DNA of 25,018 nt from a virus: positions 1 through 25,018 of IMG/VR virus record IMGVR_UViG_3300042445_000200. The stretch is one strand, 5' to 3'. This document shows, one piece after another, positions 6,952-14,330 of the stretch (the stretch's first letter is position 1; each line of letters opens with the position of its first letter). A program made the translations under genes and the position numbers. The notes under the pieces are model-generated. The model was not told the origin of the DNA. It did no database searches and saw only the letters and a list, made by a program, of their open reading frames with translations.

Positions 6952-8073
6952 ATGAGATTTCATATATTAGGTTTGCCCCACACCGTTACAAGTAAAGAAT
7001 ATGTCGCTTGCGCTTACACACAAAAAGTGTGGAAGTTTGGTAAGATGATGAAAAAGTTAGGGCACGAAATAATACATTATGGTCACGAAGATAGCGATGT
7101 GATTTGTGATGAACACGTTACAGTTATTGATAACAGTGATTTACAAAAAGCATATGGATCATACGACTGGCGTAAGAACTTCTTTAAGTTTGACAACAAC
7201 GACCACGCTTACACTACATTTTTCTCTAATGCTATTAGAGAAGTAGGTAAAAGAAAACAAAAAAACGATTTTATACTACCATTCTGGGGCAGTGGAGTAA
7301 AACCTATATGTGACGCACATACAGATATGATATGTGTAGAGCCGGGCATTGGATATGCTGGTGGTCATTTCGCAAAATGGAAGATATTTGAGAGTTATGC
7401 TATCTATCACGCCTATTGTGGATTACAAAACGTAGGATCTTGCAATCAAGGATGGTATGATGTTGTTATACCAAACTACTTTGACCCAGATGACTTTACA
7501 TACAAAGATGTAAAGCAAGATTACTATTTGTTTTTGGGTAGAGTATATGAGGGCAAGGGTATTCATATCGTTAATCAAATAGCAGAGAAACTACCACATA
7601 TCAATATTATCGTTGCAGGACAGAATCCAGACAATATCAAGTTCCCTGACAATGTATTGTTTGCTGGTTATGCTGATACAGAAACACGCAGAGAACTAAT
7701 GGCTAATGCTAAGGGTGCGTTCGTTCCCAGTCAGTATGTAGAACCATTCGGTGGTGTTCAAGTAGAACTATTGATGAGTGGCACACCTACAATCACAACA
7801 GATTGGGGAAGTTTTGTAGAGAACAACATTCACGGAGTCACAGGATATCGTTGTAGAACGTTTGAGCAGTTTATATGGGCAACAGAGAACATAGATAAGA
7901 TTAAGCCAATAGATTGTAGAACTTGGGCAGAGAACTATACATTAGACAAAGTAGGTCCAATGTATGAGGAATACTTTCGTAGCATACTAAACATACAAAC
8001 AGGCAATGGATGGTATGAGCCTAATCCAAATAGAACCAACTTAGATTGGCTAAAGAAAGATTATCCTAAATAA
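6952..8073 (+). CDS. GT4-type glycosyltransferase (GT-B fold)
   Basis: The protein has 373 residues, a normal length for GT4. The N-terminal half starts MRFHILGLPHT, an acceptor-domain-like beginning. The C-terminal Rossmann half carries YLFLGRVYEGKGIHIVNQIA (GRxxxxKG donor-binding element), VLFAGYADTETRREL, and E264PFGGVQVE272, the family's EX7E motif in which the first Glu contacts the donor sugar nucleotide. It should therefore transfer a sugar with a retaining mechanism. There is no signal peptide, so it acts in the cytoplasm. Substrate is unknown: modified phage DNA, a virion protein or host surface glycan precursors are all possible. It has its own TAAATA motif and is divergent from the GNAT-like gene, suggesting an accessory insertion in the virion cluster. 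Confidence 0.85.
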   Translation: MRFHILGLPHTVTSKEYVACAYTQKVWKFGKMMKKLGHEIIHYGHEDSDVICDEHVTVIDNSDLQKAYGSYDWRKNFFKFDNNDHAYTTFFSNAIREVGKRKQKNDFILPFWGSGVKPICDAHTDMICVEPGIGYAGGHFAKWKIFESYAIYHAYCGLQNVGSCNQGWYDVVIPNYFDPDDFTYKDVKQDYYLFLGRVYEGKGIHIVNQIAEKLPHINIIVAGQNPDNIKFPDNVLFAGYADTETRRELMANAKGAFVPSQYVEPFGGVQVELLMSGTPTITTDWGSFVENNIHGVTGYRCRTFEQFIWATENIDKIKPIDCRTWAENYTLDKVGPMYEEYFRSILNIQTGNGWYEPNPNRTNLDWLKKDYPK

Positions 8074-8077
8074 AGCA

Positions 8078-8083
8078 TAAATA
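8078..8083 (+). promoter_or_regulatory. TAAATA motif 4 bases before the 8088 start
   Basis: GCATAAATACACTATGG: the motif is followed by CACT and then the ATG. There is no Shine-Dalgarno site in the 14-base gap. T4-late spacing would place the first RNA base at or within the start codon. Confidence 0.4.
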
Positions 8084-8087
8084 CACT

Positions 8088-8438
8088 ATGGAAACGACAG
8101 AAATCAAAGTAAAGAAACCAAGAGGCAAGGGCGGTGCTCGTCCAGGTGCGGGAAGACCTAAGGGTGGCACAAATCAAGTGTCAGTAAATGGACTATTAGC
8201 CGCATTAGAAAGAAAAACTAAAGGTGTTGGTTATGAAACACTATTGATGGAAGACTTCATCAATGCACGAAATAACAATGACCAGCAACTTGTTATCAAG
8301 TATCACAATCTAATATTGAATAAGTTGATGACACACATCAGCAAGATTGAGATTACCGATAGTCAGGACAGTATTGATATGAAGCAAAAAGCCTTTACAG
8401 ATGCATTGGCTAAACTCGCTGGAATAAAAAAAGAATAA
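8088..8438 (+). CDS. Candidate small terminase / DNA-binding protein
   Basis: The protein has 116 residues. The basic N-terminus contains GGARPGAGRPKG (15-26), an AT-hook-like Gly-Arg-Pro motif common at the N-terminus of phage small terminase subunits and some other DNA-binding proteins. The rest is helical, with a central segment (about 55-85) and a C-terminal acidic then basic helix ending in AKLAGIKKE. A small terminase recognises the packaging site and loads the large subunit. The gene is separated from terL by about 2.4 kb, which is unusual but not excluding. The 100-residue gene just before terL is the competing candidate. The start has no ribosome site and lies right after a TAAATA motif. 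Confidence 0.45.
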   Translation: METTEIKVKKPRGKGGARPGAGRPKGGTNQVSVNGLLAALERKTKGVGYETLLMEDFINARNNNDQQLVIKYHNLILNKLMTHISKIEITDSQDSIDMKQKAFTDALAKLAGIKKE

Positions 8439-8441
8439 ATA
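8436..8441 (+). promoter_or_regulatory. TAAATA motif 5 bases before the 8447 start
   Basis: AATAAATAATAATATG overlaps the stop codon of the upstream gene and lies five bases from the ATG, exactly the spacing that would give a leaderless mRNA in a T4-like system. Because TAA is also the stop codon, chance is a real possibility here. Confidence 0.3.
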
Positions 8442-8446
8442 ATAAT

Positions 8447-8608
8447 ATGAAAAACGGATTATACGCAAATATTCACGCCAAGAGAGAACGCATTAAAGCT
8501 GGCTCTAATGAGAAGATGCGAAAGCCGGGCGCTAAAGGTGCGCCGACAGCGAGTGCGTTTAAGCAAAGTGCAAAAACAGCAAAGAAAACAAAAGGAAACT
8601 CTAAATGA
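8447..8608 (+). CDS. Small basic protein, unknown function
   Basis: The protein has 53 residues and about a third of them are Lys or Arg. The sequence begins MKNGLYANIHAKRERI and continues with a MRKPGAKGAPTASAFKQSAK segment, a combination I associate with small conserved proteins in the structural regions of short-tailed phages; no function is known to me. Its TGA overlaps the next ATG (ATGA at 8605-8608), indicating coupled translation. The basic, Gly/Pro-punctuated sequence suggests a disordered nucleic-acid or capsid-binding peptide. Confidence 0.65.
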   Translation: MKNGLYANIHAKRERIKAGSNEKMRKPGAKGAPTASAFKQSAKTAKKTKGNSK

Positions 8609-8994
8609 AACATAATGGTAAAACACAATCCGATACAAACTTAAACTTTGACGGTATGGAGCGTATGTCTCCTAGTCGTGTAAGCAAAGATTACTGTAGC
8701 AACCAATACTCTGGTGTGCAGAATCCTAACAAGTTAATCAACAAAGGTCGTGGACCAACAGTAGGTAATAAGAGCGATGATGACCGCACATACCCAGATG
8801 CTGCCGTAGTTCCTAAACTACCAGCACAAGGTTCAGTGCGTGATAACATCAATCGTGGTCCTCAAGTTCGTTACAGTGGTGGCGGTCGTTTCCCTGAAAC
8901 ACGCACTTGGAATCCAAGCGCAGGTCAGAACTACAAAGGTGATCCAGACAAGATTAATGTAGGTCGTGGTCCAACGAAAGGTAATCAAATATGA
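8605..8994 (+). CDS. Small protein with repeated INxxRGPTxGN motif
   Basis: The protein has 129 residues. It has no hydrophobic core pattern, is rich in Gly, Asn, Arg and Pro, and is probably mostly disordered. It contains INKGRGPTVGN (45-55) and INVGRGPTKGN (117-127), plus a weaker NINRGPQVR (81-89). A third full copy of the motif is in the protein encoded at 9335. ATGA overlaps link it to both neighbours (8605 and 8991), so the four genes 8447-9643 form one tightly coupled set. A virion-associated linker or docking role is possible. No family recognised. Confidence 0.65.
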   Translation: MKHNGKTQSDTNLNFDGMERMSPSRVSKDYCSNQYSGVQNPNKLINKGRGPTVGNKSDDDRTYPDAAVVPKLPAQGSVRDNINRGPQVRYSGGGRFPETRTWNPSAGQNYKGDPDKINVGRGPTKGNQI

Positions 8995-9338
8995 TACTCA
9001 ATGGTGGCTTCTTCAATCAAAATGGTAATACTTACAATGTAGCATACTCAAATGTTTCAGCAACAATTACTATTCCAGTATCACACGAAGTGTTTGATAA
9101 CTTGCGTATTACTAACACAAGTGGTAACACCGTGTTTATGAATGTATCAGCAACTAATCCAGGTAATATTGCGGCTCCAACAGCAGGCGCAAATGGATCA
9201 AGTAATGTGTTTAGTGTGCCAACAGGTCAATCAACATTTATAAACTCAGGCATCAACCAACCAGGTAATGTCTTTATCAGCACAATCAGTATTGCTGGTT
9301 CAGGCAGTGTATTTTTAGAAACAGGATCATTTATATGA
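8991..9338 (+). CDS. Beta-rich small protein, probable virion decoration or fibre subunit
   Basis: The protein has 115 residues. Alternating hydrophobic and polar residues with many Asn, Gly, Ser and Thr indicate a beta-sandwich: NVSATITIPVSHEVFDNLRI, VFMNVSATNPG, FSVPTGQSTFINSG, VFISTISIAGSGSVFLETG. It has no cysteines, signal peptide or membrane segment. It lies between two proteins sharing the INxxRGPTxGN motif and is joined to both by 4-base overlaps. A small beta-sandwich beside capsid genes suggests a head-decoration or tail-tip protein, by analogy only. Confidence 0.6.
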   Translation: MILNGGFFNQNGNTYNVAYSNVSATITIPVSHEVFDNLRITNTSGNTVFMNVSATNPGNIAAPTAGANGSSNVFSVPTGQSTFINSGINQPGNVFISTISIAGSGSVFLETGSFI

Positions 9339-9643
9339 TGAACACAAAAAACCCCCAAGCAAAAGCAATCAATCAAAAGCGTGGACCTACAATGGGCAAT
9401 GAAGGCACAAGTAGCAAGCGTAATGATTTTATGAAAGCAAAATCTACAAGTAGTGGTGAGAAATCACAACTTGCAGATATGGTAATGTCAGCACTTGAAA
9501 CACGCGGTCGTGGAATGAAACCATTCATTGACCCTACAGTTGAAGGCTTACACGCTAATACTAATGTTGGACCTAAAAAGAATTCAACAGCAGATGGTGC
9601 AAAATTACCAAGCAAATACAAAAAGCCTACAACTAAGGGCTGA
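9335..9643 (+). CDS. Small basic protein with INxxRGPTxGN motif
   Basis: The protein has 102 residues if it starts at 9335. A second ATG at 9338 overlaps the previous stop and would remove one residue. It contains INQKRGPTMGN (12-22), the same motif as the protein at 8605. It then has a short helical segment (QLADMVMSALETRGRG, about 45-60) and a Lys-rich C-terminus. Likely disordered apart from that helix. It closes the 8447-9643 set and is followed by a strong hairpin. Function unknown. Confidence 0.6.
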   Translation: MMNTKNPQAKAINQKRGPTMGNEGTSSKRNDFMKAKSTSSGEKSQLADMVMSALETRGRGMKPFIDPTVEGLHANTNVGPKKNSTADGAKLPSKYKKPTTKG

Positions 9644-9649
9644 TTGTAG

Positions 9650-9655
9650 TAAATA
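9650..9655 (+). promoter_or_regulatory. TAAATA motif upstream of the 9710-12410 genes
   Basis: AGTAAATACACTTGAG lies 54 bases before the ATG at 9710. The core is followed by CACT as at 8078. With T4-late spacing the transcript would begin at about 9661, inside the 5' arm of the hairpin at 9658-9682. Confidence 0.45.
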
Positions 9656-9657
9656 CA

Positions 9658-9682
9658 CTTGAGTAGCATAGGGCTACTCAAG
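9658..9682 (+). terminator. 10-bp hairpin: weak terminator or 5' mRNA stem-loop
   Basis: CTTGAGTAGC and GCTACTCAAG pair perfectly over 10 bases with a 5-base loop (ATAGG). The following bases are TTTCGT, too few T for a confident intrinsic terminator. The hairpin may end the 8447-9643 operon, or, since it sits right after a TAAATA motif, form a protective structure at the 5' end of the next mRNA. Confidence 0.6.
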
Positions 9683-9709
9683 TTTCGTATAGTTAATTAA
9701 GGAAAAGAA

Positions 9710-10501
9710 ATGACGACAGAAAACAATCCTTGGGATGATGGAACAACTTCATCAGCAGAACCCACAACAACCCCCACAAAAAAGAAAACAGTAACTAAAA
9801 CTGTAGAAGTAAAGCCAGTAGAACCTACTGGCACAGAGTTTGACTTAGAAGGTCTAATGACTGACTTCCCTACAGCCAAAGAACTTGAGCGTTTTGTGTT
9901 TGACCAAACCGGTGTTGTATTAAACTTAAAAGGTCGTGCTAACAAACTCAAATATCAAACAGCAATGGATGTATTGAATGGTATTCAAGTTGATCCAGCA
10001 TACTTAGGTAGTGATAATCCATATGTAGATAAAATTGATATGGTTCCTGTAGAAGATTTGAAAACACCCCCAGTGCGTGATATCAATCTACCCGACAGAG
10101 AACAATTACAAAACTTATTCTTTAGTCCATTAGTTCCACATCCAAATGAAGATTCACGTGCTCGTGGTAAGAAATGCCATTGTATGTTTAGAAAATACAA
10201 GACTGGTGCTATCAGTTATGAAATCTTAGGACCATTAGAACAATATGCTGTAGGTGAAAAGATTGATAAGTTTGGTCGCACTCGCCCAGAAATATACAAA
10301 TGGATTGATCCACGCACAGGAGAACAAATGGTTCAGCGTGAAGATGGAACACTTACACCAATCGGTCGTAGATTGCGTAGTATGATGAAAGCAATGCGTG
10401 TTAATAAATCAAGTCAATGGGATGTATGGATTGACCGTGAGTTTGGAACACTAAACCAAGATGCTATTAGCAATCCGTGGGATCTTTCTAAGGCTATATG
10501 A
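9710..10501 (+). CDS. Unknown protein upstream of terL
   Basis: The protein has 263 residues. The start is set by AAGGAAAAGAAATG. Residues 1-40 are a low-complexity Thr/Lys/Pro tail. The rest looks globular: an acidic helix (about 45-85), a Pro-rich region, KKCHCMFRKYKTGAISYEI with two Cys (about 155-173), and a C-terminal basic helix (IGRRLRSMMKAMRVN) followed by WDVWIDREFG. No enzyme motif is seen. Its last codon overlaps the next start (ATGATG at 10498), and it belongs to the terL transcription unit. A packaging or head-assembly role is only contextual. Confidence 0.55.
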   Translation: MTTENNPWDDGTTSSAEPTTTPTKKKTVTKTVEVKPVEPTGTEFDLEGLMTDFPTAKELERFVFDQTGVVLNLKGRANKLKYQTAMDVLNGIQVDPAYLGSDNPYVDKIDMVPVEDLKTPPVRDINLPDREQLQNLFFSPLVPHPNEDSRARGKKCHCMFRKYKTGAISYEILGPLEQYAVGEKIDKFGRTRPEIYKWIDPRTGEQMVQREDGTLTPIGRRLRSMMKAMRVNKSSQWDVWIDREFGTLNQDAISNPWDLSKAI

Positions 10502-10800
10502 TGGAAAACGCAAGAGACACAGAGATTCGTAAAGCACAAGAAGAAACAAAGGTAAGAGAAACTCTTATCTTACAAAAGATTAACGCAAGTCATCGTCTTG
10601 CTTTTGCTGAAAAGTTTCCTGGTCAACTTGAACATATCTTACGCTTACTAACTGAAAGATTACATCTTGGGTTAGATAAGCGTGATGGTGTAGTCGTTAC
10701 AGATTCATCTACTTGGAAACTAAGTGCTGGTGAAATCTGTGACTTAGCAGACGCATTACAAAAGATACATCAAGTCCGTGAAAACTTAAGGCCCGACTAA
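10498..10800 (+). CDS. Small helical protein immediately upstream of terL
   Basis: The protein has 100 residues. A charged N-terminal helix (1-30) is followed by a His/Leu-rich helical region (LEHILRLLTERLHLGL, about 44-59) and a C-terminal helix. A second ATG at 10501 would shorten it by one residue. Its TAA overlaps the terL ATG by one base (TAATG), so the two are translationally coupled. Position makes it an alternative small terminase candidate, but it lacks an obvious DNA-binding motif. Confidence 0.55.
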   Translation: MMENARDTEIRKAQEETKVRETLILQKINASHRLAFAEKFPGQLEHILRLLTERLHLGLDKRDGVVVTDSSTWKLSAGEICDLADALQKIHQVRENLRPD

Positions 10801-12410
10801 TGTTAGGTGAAGATGTTCTAATGGCGAGAGCATTGCGTTATAGTGTGGATAAACATAATCTCACTATAGACAGCCTCAAAACTATACCAGGACCACTCAA
10901 AAGTAGTTTAATGGATCTCAGCATTAGTATTGCTGACGATATGAAATACAACCAACTAAAGTATTTTAGACCATTCAAGCATCAACTTGAGTTCTTCAAA
11001 ACTGGCATACACGAACGTAGAGGTATTCTTGCAGCCAATCGTATTGGTAAAACAGTATCTACTTGTTTTGAGACAGCAATGCATCTCACTGGATTATATC
11101 CTGAATGGTGGGAAGGTCATCGCTATGAAGGACCTATCACAGCAATGGTTGCTGGTGAGGGTTGGAGCCAAGTTGCTCTTGTATTACAAAATGAATTGTT
11201 AGGAACACAGGATGTCAAAATCACTGAAAATCTTGGATCTGGTGCTATACCACGTGAGTGTATTATTACTACTACAATGCGTAATGACGGCGCCAATAAT
11301 ATTGGGTGTGAAATTAAGCATAAGTCTGGTGGTAATAGTTATTTGCTATTTGCCAATTATACGCAAGAGGTTAGACAACTACAGGGTTTCAAACTTAACT
11401 TAGCCGTATTTGACGAACAGCCCCCAGATGATTTCTTTAGTGAGATTGTAACACGAACCGCAACTACACAAGGTAAGGTCCTTTGTTCCTTTACACCCTT
11501 AAAAGGATTGAATGGATTGGTTAGCAAGTTCTGGAACAAAGAAGAAGGTTATAACTACATTCGTGTCGCTTGGGATGATTGTCCAGAATACGATCCTTGG
11601 GGTCATCCATTTCTATTAAAAGAAACTCGCAGACAACTTGAACGAGATTACTTACCACACGAACGTGAAGCACGTATGGCAGGTAAGCCTGTTATGGGTA
11701 AAGGTGCTGTATTCCAAATCAGTAACTGGCCTACATATAAGACGGGTGAAATTGATTTTACACGATTGCCTAACATACATAGAGTTATTGCACTTGACTT
11801 AGGCTTAGTCAATGATAAAACAGTTATATCACTAATGTATTGGGAACCATATGAGCGAACCGCTTATTTACATAAACAGATTATTGTGCAGGGTATTGAA
11901 GAAGCAGTCCCCACTCAGTATATCAATCATCTCCTTCGTCCTGAAGTGTTTGGCACTCCTATTGTTTTACCTGCTGACGCAAATACTTCTGGCAGATACA
12001 CTATGAGCGCAAGTTCTATAAGAGAACTATTTGAGAGTTATGAACTTAATGTTTATGAGAAAGCCATTATGAATCCACCTGATAGTGAAGGTCGCACAAC
12101 TAATCACAAGAGTTATGGTATCAATCAAATGCGTCAAATGTTAGAAGTGGGAAGTTTAATGGTCAATGAAAATTGCACTAACTTTTTAAGTGAAGCACAA
12201 AACTATTATGTAGATACACAGGGTCGTTTCAGTGACCCAGATGACTGTATTGATAGTGCGAGATATGCTATACTTGCTTGTCTCAATGGTATCGCTGAGC
12301 CGTGGGACAATCGTAGCCCACAACAAAGAATGATGGCACAACGAGACAGATATGTCAAGTATGACGATAGCAATAAACCTGCTTGGAAGAAAGCATATTC
12401 AGCAACATAA
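10800..12410 (+). CDS. terL: Terminase large subunit (ATPase-nuclease packaging motor)
   Basis: The protein has 536 residues, the usual size. The ATPase half shows an adenine-region FKHQLEFF (59-66), Walker A AANRIGKT (78-85), and Walker B LAVFDEQ with D205 and catalytic E206. The nuclease half begins VIALDLG with D333 as the first metal ligand and ends with DDCIDSARYAIL, where D485 fits the last acidic ligand. LTGLYPEWWEG after Walker A is typical of large terminases of T7-like and related short-tailed phages. It pumps DNA into the procapsid through the portal and cuts it. The start overlaps the previous stop by one base. No frameshift or intein is seen. Confidence 0.95.
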   Translation: MLGEDVLMARALRYSVDKHNLTIDSLKTIPGPLKSSLMDLSISIADDMKYNQLKYFRPFKHQLEFFKTGIHERRGILAANRIGKTVSTCFETAMHLTGLYPEWWEGHRYEGPITAMVAGEGWSQVALVLQNELLGTQDVKITENLGSGAIPRECIITTTMRNDGANNIGCEIKHKSGGNSYLLFANYTQEVRQLQGFKLNLAVFDEQPPDDFFSEIVTRTATTQGKVLCSFTPLKGLNGLVSKFWNKEEGYNYIRVAWDDCPEYDPWGHPFLLKETRRQLERDYLPHEREARMAGKPVMGKGAVFQISNWPTYKTGEIDFTRLPNIHRVIALDLGLVNDKTVISLMYWEPYERTAYLHKQIIVQGIEEAVPTQYINHLLRPEVFGTPIVLPADANTSGRYTMSASSIRELFESYELNVYEKAIMNPPDSEGRTTNHKSYGINQMRQMLEVGSLMVNENCTNFLSEAQNYYVDTQGRFSDPDDCIDSARYAILACLNGIAEPWDNRSPQQRMMAQRDRYVKYDDSNKPAWKKAYSAT

Positions 12411-12419
12411 GGAATAGAA

Positions 12420-13949
12420 ATGACTTGGAATATAATAAATGGAAATAACACAGAGGTATTAAAACAATACCCAGACAATAGTTTTGATGCGGTCGTCACA
12501 GACCCACCATATGGTATCTCATTCTTAGGTAAAGACTGGGATAGTAAAAAAGCAACAGAAACTACATCAAAACTAACAGCACTACATAACTTACCATCAG
12601 GTATGAAACATACAAGTTTAGCAAATGACTTAGAGTTTCAAAAATGGATGAGTGAAGTATTCAGTGAATGTATTAGGGTATTAAAGCCAGGTGGTCATCT
12701 ACTTGCGTTCAGCGCGGCAAGAACATATCACCATATGGCAATGGCAGCACAGTTTGCAGGCTTTGAGATTAGAGACCAGATTATGTGGATCTATGGTAGT
12801 GGCTTTCCTAAATCACAAGATGTTGGGAGACAGATACATAAAAAGGCTAATGGTAAGCCAGACAAACAACGATTTGATCCTGCTATTATGATTAAAGAAG
12901 ATGGTAAGTATCGTCATCCAGAAACAAATAAACTATACAATATATTACCTGATATCAATGGTGATAATCTAAAAGTAAGCCACGAAGGCACAAAGTATAG
13001 CGTCATCTTTGAGGAAGTTATAGAAGTAGATAGTGATTGGAGTGGTTGGGGCACACAACTAAAACCAGCACACGAACCAATCGTTATGGCACGAAAGCCT
13101 GTTATTGGTAGTATTAGAGAGAATGTATTAGAACACGGCACTGGCGCAATCAATATTGATGCTACAAGAGTTGGTGACGACATAATGCCTATAGGTGCAC
13201 ACGAACAAACAAAAAATCTATTTGACCCTAATAAAAAAAGCGCATATTCCGAAAAGACAAACATAGGTCGCTTCCCAGCAAATGTTATACACGATGGTAG
13301 TGATGAAGTGGTTAGTTTATTCCCACATTCTACAAGTGGTGCAAGAAAATCAACACATAAAATAAAAGGATTAGATACTGGCGAACAACGAGCAGTATTT
13401 GGTGATGATGCTATTAGTGGCAAATACAATGTTCAGCCATTTACAGACGCACAAGCAGATGAAGGTTCAGCAGCCAGATTTTTCTATTGTCCTAAGGTCA
13501 GTCGCAAAGAACGACATATTGGATTTGATCCTAATAGTCAAGGTGTTATTATAGATAGTGAAGTATTTGGTAAAACACCTGTATGTTTAGATTGCGGTAA
13601 AACTCGCAATGGATCTACAAAACACGATGGATGCGATCCAGAAAATATTGGATTCCAAGAGCGCAGAACAGAGCGTAGTAGTGATGTAGGAAACAATCAT
13701 CCAACAGTAAAGCCAATAGAACTAATGAAATATCTTATCAAGTTAGTCACACCACCTAATGGTCATATATTAGATCCGTTTAATGGCAGTGGCTCAACAG
13801 GATGTGCGGCAGTAGAACTTGGCTTTGACTATACTGGCATAGAACTTGACCCAAACTATGTTGAGATAGCAACTAAACGCATTAGTCATTGGGAGCAAGA
13901 GTGTAAGCCCAAGACTACATACAATAATCTATTTGAGGAAATAATATGA
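12420..13949 (+). CDS. Orphan DNA methyltransferase (beta-class, N6A/N4C type)
   Basis: The protein has 509 residues. The start follows AAGGAATAGAAATG. Motif IV DPPYG (28-32) comes first and motif I DPFNGSGSTG (452-461) near the C-terminus, the order of beta-class amino-methyltransferases. Supporting pieces are RVLKPGGHLLAF, HMAMAAQFAGFEIRDQI, GRFPANVIHDGS, NHPTVKPIELM and GIELDPNYV. The long middle insertion with ARFFYCPKVSRKER is common in phage versions. Within it, C389-x2-C392-x9-H402-x2-C405 looks like a zinc-binding knuckle. It should methylate adenine N6 or cytosine N4 at an unknown site. There is no restriction gene nearby, so protection from host restriction or a packaging/regulatory mark is likely. 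It lies between terL and portal and overlaps the next gene by ATGA. Confidence 0.92.
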   Translation: MTWNIINGNNTEVLKQYPDNSFDAVVTDPPYGISFLGKDWDSKKATETTSKLTALHNLPSGMKHTSLANDLEFQKWMSEVFSECIRVLKPGGHLLAFSAARTYHHMAMAAQFAGFEIRDQIMWIYGSGFPKSQDVGRQIHKKANGKPDKQRFDPAIMIKEDGKYRHPETNKLYNILPDINGDNLKVSHEGTKYSVIFEEVIEVDSDWSGWGTQLKPAHEPIVMARKPVIGSIRENVLEHGTGAINIDATRVGDDIMPIGAHEQTKNLFDPNKKSAYSEKTNIGRFPANVIHDGSDEVVSLFPHSTSGARKSTHKIKGLDTGEQRAVFGDDAISGKYNVQPFTDAQADEGSAARFFYCPKVSRKERHIGFDPNSQGVIIDSEVFGKTPVCLDCGKTRNGSTKHDGCDPENIGFQERRTERSSDVGNNHPTVKPIELMKYLIKLVTPPNGHILDPFNGSGSTGCAAVELGFDYTGIELDPNYVEIATKRISHWEQECKPKTTYNNLFEEII

Positions 13950-14173
13950 ATAGTAAGTTTTTAGCAACAGTGGGAGATAATCTCCCTACAATAATGTGTG
14001 AAACACACGCAAAGATGTTTGAGAAAATAATGATGATAGCAGAAGTGCCACATACAATCTATGAAATGGAAGATGAGGACTCACTTGATTTAGAATGTCA
14101 GGCCTGTAATCTTAAAGATACAGTAGATGAACTAACTCGTCCTAAGATTATCTTGCCAGGAGACTACCATTGA
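13946..14173 (+). CDS. Small Cys/His protein, possible zinc-binding
   Basis: The protein has 75 residues. It carries C18-x2-H21 (CETH) and C51-x2-C54 (CQAC), separated by 29 residues with a helix (KMFEKIMMIAE) and an acidic strand. The pattern fits a small zinc ribbon or treble clef. The remainder is acidic. It is coupled to the methyltransferase by an ATGA overlap, and its own stop overlaps the TTG start of the next gene. A helper for the methyltransferase is conceivable but unsupported. Confidence 0.6.
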   Translation: MNSKFLATVGDNLPTIMCETHAKMFEKIMMIAEVPHTIYEMEDEDSLDLECQACNLKDTVDELTRPKIILPGDYH

Positions 14174-14304
14174 GCAAGGGCAGTAATCGCAGACAAGAGG
14201 ATGTTAAAAAGGTTAGAGATAACTGGGATATTATCTTTGGCAAAAAAGAAGAACCTGTGAAAGAAACCGCTAAGGACACAGAGGAAAAGCCTAAGACTAA
14301 ATAG
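14170..14304 (+). CDS. 44-residue basic protein with TTG start
   Basis: The frame TTG AGC AAG GGC begins in a TTGA overlap with the preceding stop and gives SKGSNRRQEDVKKVRDNWDIIFG followed by a Lys/Glu-rich tail. The SKGSxRR...NWDxIFGKK pattern is one I associate with small conserved phage proteins encoded near head genes, which is why this short non-ATG frame is accepted. Half of the residues are charged. Function unknown; a disordered capsid or packaging accessory is possible. Confidence 0.6.
   Translation: MSKGSNRRQEDVKKVRDNWDIIFGKKEEPVKETAKDTEEKPKTK
14298..14303 (+). promoter_or_regulatory. TAAATA motif upstream of the portal gene
   Basis: ACTAAATAGTAGATACTAAAGG: the motif spans the last Lys codon and most of the TAG stop of the 44-residue gene, 27 bases before the portal ATG. 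The AAAGG at 14314-14318 can serve as ribosome site. Confidence 0.35.
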
Positions 14305-14330
14305 TAGATACTAAAGGTAAAAGCCCCATT

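Noticed and set aside
12914-13429. 171-residue minus-strand frame inside the methyltransferase
   Set aside because: It lies entirely opposite a well-supported gene, has no ribosome site and its composition is that of an antisense shadow. Other minus-strand frames such as 1165-1437, 9697-9951 and 24063-24260 are rejected for the same reason.
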